Source of the DNA: Oscillospiraceae bacterium
GTDB lineage: Bacteria > Bacillota > Clostridia > Oscillospirales > Acutalibacteraceae
Direction of reading: 5' to 3'
Length of the DNA stretch: 64,000 nt
NCBI GenBank assembly: GCA_902786285.1
Contig: CADABX010000003.1
Span: forward strand, 62,001 to 126,000
Part shown: positions 59,745 to 64,000 of the stretch, in pieces
Layout of the letters: each line of letters opens with the position of its first letter
Position numbering within the stretch: position 1 is the stretch's first letter
Notes under the pieces: model-generated
Databases searched by the model: none
What the model was told of the DNA's origin: nothing
The model's input: only the letters and a program-made list of their open reading frames with translations
Position numbers and translations under genes: made by a program

Positions 59745-60175
59745 GACTGTTCACCTTCCTTAGTCTGATCTGCTTTCGTCGCGAATTTGCACTTGATCGG
59801 CAGCTTGTTCGCGGCAAGGCGCATAGCCTCGCGTGCGAGCGCTTCGTCGACGCCTGCGATTTCAAACATCACACGGCCCGGTTTAACAACGGCCACCCAG
59901 TATTCGGGCGAGCCTTTACCGGAACCCATGCGGGTTTCTGCCGGCTTTTGCGTGATGGGCTTATCGGGGAAGATCTTGATCCAGACCTGACCGCCACGCT
60001 TGATGGAACGGGTCATGGCGATACGAGCCGCCTCGATCTGTCTGGAAGTGATCCATGCGGGTTCCAGAGCGACAAGACCGTAATCACCGTAGGTGACCTG
60101 GTTGCCTTTATGCGCTGTGCCTTTCAGACGGCCGCGCTGCACTTTACGACGTTTGACACGCTTCGGTAATAACAT
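59741..60175 (-). CDS. rplP: 50S ribosomal protein L16
   Basis: 144 aa. [20 protein letters not shown] and [20 protein letters not shown] are diagnostic. Its first base overlaps the rpsC stop. Confidence 0.97.
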   Translation of the reverse strand: MLLPKRVKRRKVQRGRLKGTAHKGNQVTYGDYGLVALEPAWITSRQIEAARIAMTRSIKRGGQVWIKIFPDKPITQKPAETRMGSGKGSPEYWVAVVKPGRVMFEIAGVDEALAREAMRLAANKLPIKCKFATKADQTKEGEQS

Positions 60176-60876
60176 TATTTCGCTCCTCCTTCCCGGCGTT
60201 GTCTGGGACGACGGCGATCCGGACGGCGGCGGTTTTCATTGTTGGAAACCTGAAGCACTTCGCCTGCATAGATCCAGACCTTGACGCCGATGCGTCCGTA
60301 GGTGGTTTTAGCTTCAGCGAAACCGTAGTCGATGTCGGCACGGATCGTCTGAAGGGGAATCGTTCCCTCTTTATACGTTTCACTTCTCGCGATTTCAGCA
60401 CCGCCCAGACGGCCGGATGCCTGGCACTTGATGCCCTTGGCGCCCATCTTCATGGCGCGGCCGATGGACTGCTTAAGTGCACGGCGGAAGGAAATTCTGC
60501 GTTCGAGCTGGCCCGCGATGCTTTCCGCAACAAGCTGTGCGTTGACGTCGGGGTTTTTGATCTCGATGATGTTGAGCGAAACAGCCTTGCCGACCTTCTT
60601 TTCGAGTGTCGCTTTCAGCTTTTCGATCTCTGCGCCGCCGCGGCCGATGACCATGCCGGGCTTTGCAACGTGGATGTTGATGCGCACGCGCTTTGCGTCG
60701 CGTTCGATCTCAACCTTGGGTACTCCGGCGGGAGCGAGTGTTTCAAGGAGATACTCACGAAGTTCATAATCTTCCACGAGCGTGTCGCCGAAGTCATGCT
60801 TCTTGGCATACCAACGAGATTCCCAGTCTTTGATAACACCGACTCTCAAGCCGTTAGGATTGACTTTCTGGCCCAT
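60175..60876 (-). CDS. rpsC: 30S ribosomal protein S3
   Basis: 233 aa. [22 protein letters not shown]-domain [20 protein letters not shown], and a basic C-terminal tail. Forms the mRNA entry pore. Confidence 0.97.
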   Translation of the reverse strand: MGQKVNPNGLRVGVIKDWESRWYAKKHDFGDTLVEDYELREYLLETLAPAGVPKVEIERDAKRVRINIHVAKPGMVIGRGGAEIEKLKATLEKKVGKAVSLNIIEIKNPDVNAQLVAESIAGQLERRISFRRALKQSIGRAMKMGAKGIKCQASGRLGGAEIARSETYKEGTIPLQTIRADIDYGFAEAKTTYGRIGVKVWIYAGEVLQVSNNENRRRPDRRRPRQRREGGAK

Positions 60877-60895
60877 TGTTTAACCTCCTCCTTGA

Positions 60896-61228
60896 TTATT
60901 CCGCTTCCTTGAGAACAAGGGTGATGTGGGATGTCTTTTTGTTGATACGGTTGGCACGTCCCTGCGCACGCGGACGGATCCGCTTGAGTGTCGGGCCCTG
61001 GCCGACGTAGCATTCTGCAACGTACAGTCTGGAAGTGTCCATATCTTTGTTTTCCGCATTTGCAACAGCGGATTTCAGCAGTTTTGCAACGACCTCGCAC
61101 GCAGCCTTCGGCGTGTACTTGAGGATCGCGGCGGCCTTGTCGGCCGGTTGATTGCGGATAAGGTCGAGCACGATCTTGACCTTACGCGGCGCAATACGCA
61201 CAAAAGTAACTTTTGCAGTTGCTTCCAT
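60896..61228 (-). CDS. rplV: 50S ribosomal protein L22
   Basis: 110 aa. [20 protein letters not shown] and [20 protein letters not shown]; its loop lines the exit tunnel. Confidence 0.97.
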   Translation of the reverse strand: MEATAKVTFVRIAPRKVKIVLDLIRNQPADKAAAILKYTPKAACEVVAKLLKSAVANAENKDMDTSRLYVAECYVGQGPTLKRIRPRAQGRANRINKKTSHITLVLKEAE

Positions 61229-61248
61229 TACAATACACTCCTTTCGAC

Positions 61249-61530
61249 TTATTTACCGTTGTTCGAGGTCTTCGAACCGGCGTGACCGCGGAAGGTACGC
61301 GTCGGTGCGAACTCACCGAGTTTATGACCGACCATGTCCTCCGTGATATACACGGGCACGTGTTTGCGGCCGTCGTGAACGGCGAACGTGTGGCCGACGA
61401 ATTCGGGGAAGATCGTGGAGCTGCGGCTCCAGGTCTTCAGGACGATCTTTTCGCCCTTTTCATTCATTTTAACGACGCGATCATACAGTCTTTCCTGCAC
61501 GAAAGGTCCTTTTTTAGTGCTTCTGCTCAT
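61249..61530 (-). CDS. rpsS: 30S ribosomal protein S19
   Basis: 93 aa. [20 protein letters not shown] and [20 protein letters not shown] are diagnostic. The frame is open to 61710 but the true start is the ATG at 61530. Confidence 0.97.
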   Translation of the reverse strand: MSRSTKKGPFVQERLYDRVVKMNEKGEKIVLKTWSRSSTIFPEFVGHTFAVHDGRKHVPVYITEDMVGHKLGEFAPTRTFRGHAGSKTSNNGK

Positions 61531-61556
61531 GATTCTTAGCTCCTTTCCTCGACCGG

Positions 61557-62390
61557 TTATTTGTCGTTGCGACGCTTGACGATCAGCTTGTCGGAACGAT
61601 TCTTCTTCGCACGAGTCTTGTAGCCGAGCGCAGGCTTGCCCCACGGGGTAACAGGGCCGGGACGGCCGATCGGGGATTTGCCTTCGCCGCCGCCGTGCGG
61701 GTGGTCGCACGGGTTCATAACAGAACCGCGGACGGTCGGACGGATGCCCATGTGGCGGGTACGGCCGGCTTTACCGATCTTGACGTTTTCGTGGTCGGTG
61801 TTGCCGACGACGCCGATCGTCGCCATGCAGGTTTCGGGCACTTTACGAAGTTCGCTGGAGGGAAGTCTGAGCAGCGCGTAGCCGCCTTCCTTCGCCATCA
61901 GCTGGGCAGCGTTGCCGGCAGCACGGGCCAGCTGGCCGCCGCGGCCGGGATACAGTTCCACGTTGTGGATGAAGGTACCGGTCGGGATATTGATCAGCGG
62001 CAGGGCGTTGCCCGGCTTGATATCCGCTGCGGGACCCGCTTCCACCACGTCGCCGACCTTCAGGCCGTCCGGCGCGATGATGTATCTCTTTTCGCCGTCT
62101 TCATACTGCAGCAATGCGATATGCGCGGAGCGGTTGGGATCGTATTCGATCGTGGCGACGGTCGCTTTGACGTCGAACTTATCGCGCTTGAAATCGATGA
62201 TACGATACTTTCTGCGGTTGCCGCCGCCGCGATGGCGGACGGTGATGCGGCCATAGCTGTTGCGGCCGCTCTTTTTATTGAGGGGAGCCAGCAGGCTTCT
62301 CTCGGGACCGTTCTTGGAAAGACCGGTGTAGTCGGTATACGACATGTTTCTCGTGCCGTTTGTAACGGGCTTGAGGACTCGAATTGACAT
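61557..62390 (-). CDS. rplB: 50S ribosomal protein L2
   Basis: 277 aa. [40 protein letters not shown] and the end [18 protein letters not shown] are diagnostic. The 80-bp gap to rplW is the longest inside the S10 part and contains a GGAGG/CCTCC hairpin and a TATAAT on the coding strand, perhaps a weak internal promoter. Confidence 0.97.
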   Translation of the reverse strand: MSIRVLKPVTNGTRNMSYTDYTGLSKNGPERSLLAPLNKKSGRNSYGRITVRHRGGGNRRKYRIIDFKRDKFDVKATVATIEYDPNRSAHIALLQYEDGEKRYIIAPDGLKVGDVVEAGPAADIKPGNALPLINIPTGTFIHNVELYPGRGGQLARAAGNAAQLMAKEGGYALLRLPSSELRKVPETCMATIGVVGNTDHENVKIGKAGRTRHMGIRPTVRGSVMNPCDHPHGGGEGKSPIGRPGPVTPWGKPALGYKTRAKKNRSDKLIVKRRNDK

Positions 62391-62470
62391 TTGATTCACA
62401 CTCCTGTCAGTGGTTTCGCGGAGGATGTCGGCCTCCATACATTACCACTTGGATTATAATAGGTTAAAGC

Positions 62471-62767
62471 TTAAAGCAAGCCGTCGAAGAAGTCGATGGT
62501 TTTGCTGTCTTCGGTCAGGGTGACGATCGCTTTTTTCCACGACGGGGTGTAACCCTCGAAGCGGCCGTAGCGGCGCAGGTGACCTTTGCAGTTCATGGTG
62601 TTGACCTTGGCGACCTTGACGTCAAAGACTTCTTCGACCGCCTTTTTGATCTCGGCCTTGTTTGCATTCTTCGCAACCTTGAAGGTGTACTTTTTGAACG
62701 CGGTTCCCATCATGGATTCTTCCGTGATGACGGGCTTGAGGATGATGTCATGTGCGAACTGTGCCAT
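62471..62767 (-). CDS. rplW: 50S ribosomal protein L23
   Basis: 98 aa. [13 protein letters not shown] and [20 protein letters not shown] are diagnostic; docking site for trigger factor and SRP. One-base overlap with rplD. Confidence 0.96.
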   Translation of the reverse strand: MAQFAHDIILKPVITEESMMGTAFKKYTFKVAKNANKAEIKKAVEEVFDVKVAKVNTMNCKGHLRRYGRFEGYTPSWKKAIVTLTEDSKTIDFFDGLL

Positions 62768-63390
62768 TATGCATAAACCTCCTCGATCTTGGCAACTGCG
62801 TCTTTCAGCACCACGATGCTGTTGCAGTTGAGAATGTCGTAAACATTGAGGGTGTTTACAAGGGAAACCTTGACGCCCGCGATGTTTCTTGCGCTTCTGT
62901 AGATGACGTCGTCTTTTTCCGGAAGCACGATGAGGGTCTTCTTGCCGGTTTCAAGCGCGGAGAGGACTTTGACGATCTCTTTCGTCTTGATCGCGTCGAG
63001 CTTGAGGGAATCAAGCACGATCATTTCGCCGTCGAGGACCTTCGAGGAAAGCGCGGACTTCATAGCAAGTCTCTTCACTTTCTTGTTGACGGCAAGGCCG
63101 TATGTTCTCGGCTTCGGGCCGTGAGCGATACCGCCGTGATACCACTGGGGTGCTCTGGTGGAGCCTTGTCTTGCGCGGCCGGAACCCTTTTGTCTCCAGG
63201 GCTTTTTGCCGCCGCCGGAAACTTCCGAGCGGGTCAGGGTTGACTGTGTGCCCTGACGCTGATTTGCCAGATACGCTACGACTGCGAGATGCATTGCCGA
63301 GGTGTTCGGTTCAATGGCGAAGATGCTGTCGGCGAGCGCGAGCTCTGACACTTTGTTACCGTTTACGTCGAATACTGTTACGTTAGGCAT
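62767..63390 (-). CDS. rplD: 50S ribosomal protein L4
   Basis: 207 aa. [20 protein letters not shown] is diagnostic. L4 also represses S10 operons in some bacteria; the leader lies outside the window. Confidence 0.97.
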   Translation of the reverse strand: MPNVTVFDVNGNKVSELALADSIFAIEPNTSAMHLAVVAYLANQRQGTQSTLTRSEVSGGGKKPWRQKGSGRARQGSTRAPQWYHGGIAHGPKPRTYGLAVNKKVKRLAMKSALSSKVLDGEMIVLDSLKLDAIKTKEIVKVLSALETGKKTLIVLPEKDDVIYRSARNIAGVKVSLVNTLNVYDILNCNSIVVLKDAVAKIEEVYA

Positions 63391-63407
63391 TCAGAACAAC
63401 TCCTTTC

Positions 63408-64000
63408 TTACGCTTTTTTCACGCTGTTGACGACCATGACGATACCCTTCTTCGGGCCGGGGATGGCGCCCTTGATCGCGATGAGGTTGTTTTCCGCGTC
63501 GATTTTCACAACGTCCAGATTCTGGATCGTGACGCGTTCGCTGCCGAGATGACCGGCGAGCTTCTTGCCCTTGTATACGCGGGACGGATCGGAGCAGGCG
63601 CCCAGGGAGCCGGCGTGTCTTGCGACGGGGCCGGTACCGTGAGATTCCTTCAGGCGGGAGAAGTTCCAGCGCTTGATGGAGCCGGCGGTGCCTTTACCTT
63701 TGCTTGTACCCACAACGTCGACCTTTTCGCCGACTTCAAACAGATCAGCCTTGAGGATGTCGCCGACGTTCAGCGCGCTGATATCGTCGAGACGGAACTC
63801 TCTGAGCACTTTCTTCGGGGCAACGTCTGCCTTTTTGAAGTGACCTGCTTCGGGCTTGTTCGTTCTGGTGACTTTCTTGTCGTCGAAGCCGAGCTGAACG
63901 GCGTCATAACCGTCGTTGTCAACCGTCTTCTTTTGGACGACTGCGCACGGACCGAGTTCCACAACGGTCACGGGGACAACATTGCCCGCGTCGTTGAAGA
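63408..64000 (-). CDS. rplC: 50S ribosomal protein L3 (5' end beyond the window)
   Basis: At least 197 aa visible; the frame runs off the right edge with FNDAGNVVPVTVVELGPCAV, so only the first dozen or so residues are missing. KGTAGSIKRWNFSRLKESHG and AGSLGACSDPSRVYKGKKLA are diagnostic. rpsJ should follow beyond the edge. Confidence 0.97.
   Translation of the reverse strand, partial: FNDAGNVVPVTVVELGPCAVVQKKTVDNDGYDAVQLGFDDKKVTRTNKPEAGHFKKADVAPKKVLREFRLDDISALNVGDILKADLFEVGEKVDVVGTSKGKGTAGSIKRWNFSRLKESHGTGPVARHAGSLGACSDPSRVYKGKKLAGHLGSERVTIQNLDVVKIDAENNLIAIKGAIPGPKKGIVMVVNSVKKA

Overview
The window looks like a chromosome segment of a moderately GC-rich Gram-positive anaerobe of the class Clostridia, probably Oscillospiraceae/Ruminococcaceae-like. 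The grounds are strong AGGAGG ribosome-binding sites, TTGACA/TATAAT-type promoters with 17-bp spacers, a zinc-type S14, a zinc-lid adenylate kinase, the rpmH-rnpA-yidD-yidC-khpB cluster, and many secreted proteins with lipoboxes or a sortase-like tail. Family assignments come from reading motifs in the translations; no database search was possible.

Layout. 0-9 kb: rlmB with a translationally coupled membrane protein that resembles a P-type ATPase which has lost its catalytic signature; a stand-alone GlmU acetyltransferase domain followed by pth; a GH3-like enzyme; a TPR/DUF4037 pair. 8.7-16.2 kb: an MFS transporter with a long charged tail, a secreted InlB-repeat-like protein, a 48-aa peptide gene, a HAD phosphatase with a PfoR-like EIIC membrane protein, and rfbB. 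16.2-17.1 kb: a gene-free stretch built from a perfect 87-bp inverted repeat inside longer imperfect arms. 17.1-21.4 kb: a HEYGH membrane protein, a GPH symporter, a 58-aa peptide made of three 18-residue repeats, and a YcaO-family enzyme. 21.5-24.5 kb: rpmH-rnpA-yidD-yidC-khpB, without dnaA upstream. 24.7-26.4 kb: a secreted lipase-like protein with a Cys in its nucleophile elbow.

The centrepiece is 26.4-36.2 kb: a leader that reads as a cobalamin riboswitch (conserved core, B12-box-like motif, closing P1 stem) followed by an intrinsic terminator, then six same-strand genes. These encode a large secreted Ig-like protein, two proteins with transcobalamin-beta-like (DUF4430) domains, a wall-anchored alpha/alpha-toroid protein resembling the alpha domain of intrinsic factor, an EcfT membrane protein, and one polypeptide fusing two ECF ATPase domains to an S-type membrane domain. 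I infer a surface capture and import system for cobalamin or corrinoids that uses the same two folds as animal B12 carriers.

36-49 kb: an AMP-dependent ligase divergent from a TetR regulator, trpS, a GNAT enzyme, a DUF3800 gene preceded by a small structured RNA with a consensus promoter, a GH130 phosphorylase, an ABC-F ATPase, a phosphoesterase, a ceramidase-like secreted protein, a small lipoprotein and a YdcF-like protein. Three copies of a ~70-bp palindromic repeat lie here, each just 3' of a gene. 49-64 kb: the S10-spc-alpha ribosomal supercluster on the minus strand, from rplC (cut by the window end) to rplQ, closed by a strong terminator. I saw no rRNA, tRNA, CRISPR array or transposase.
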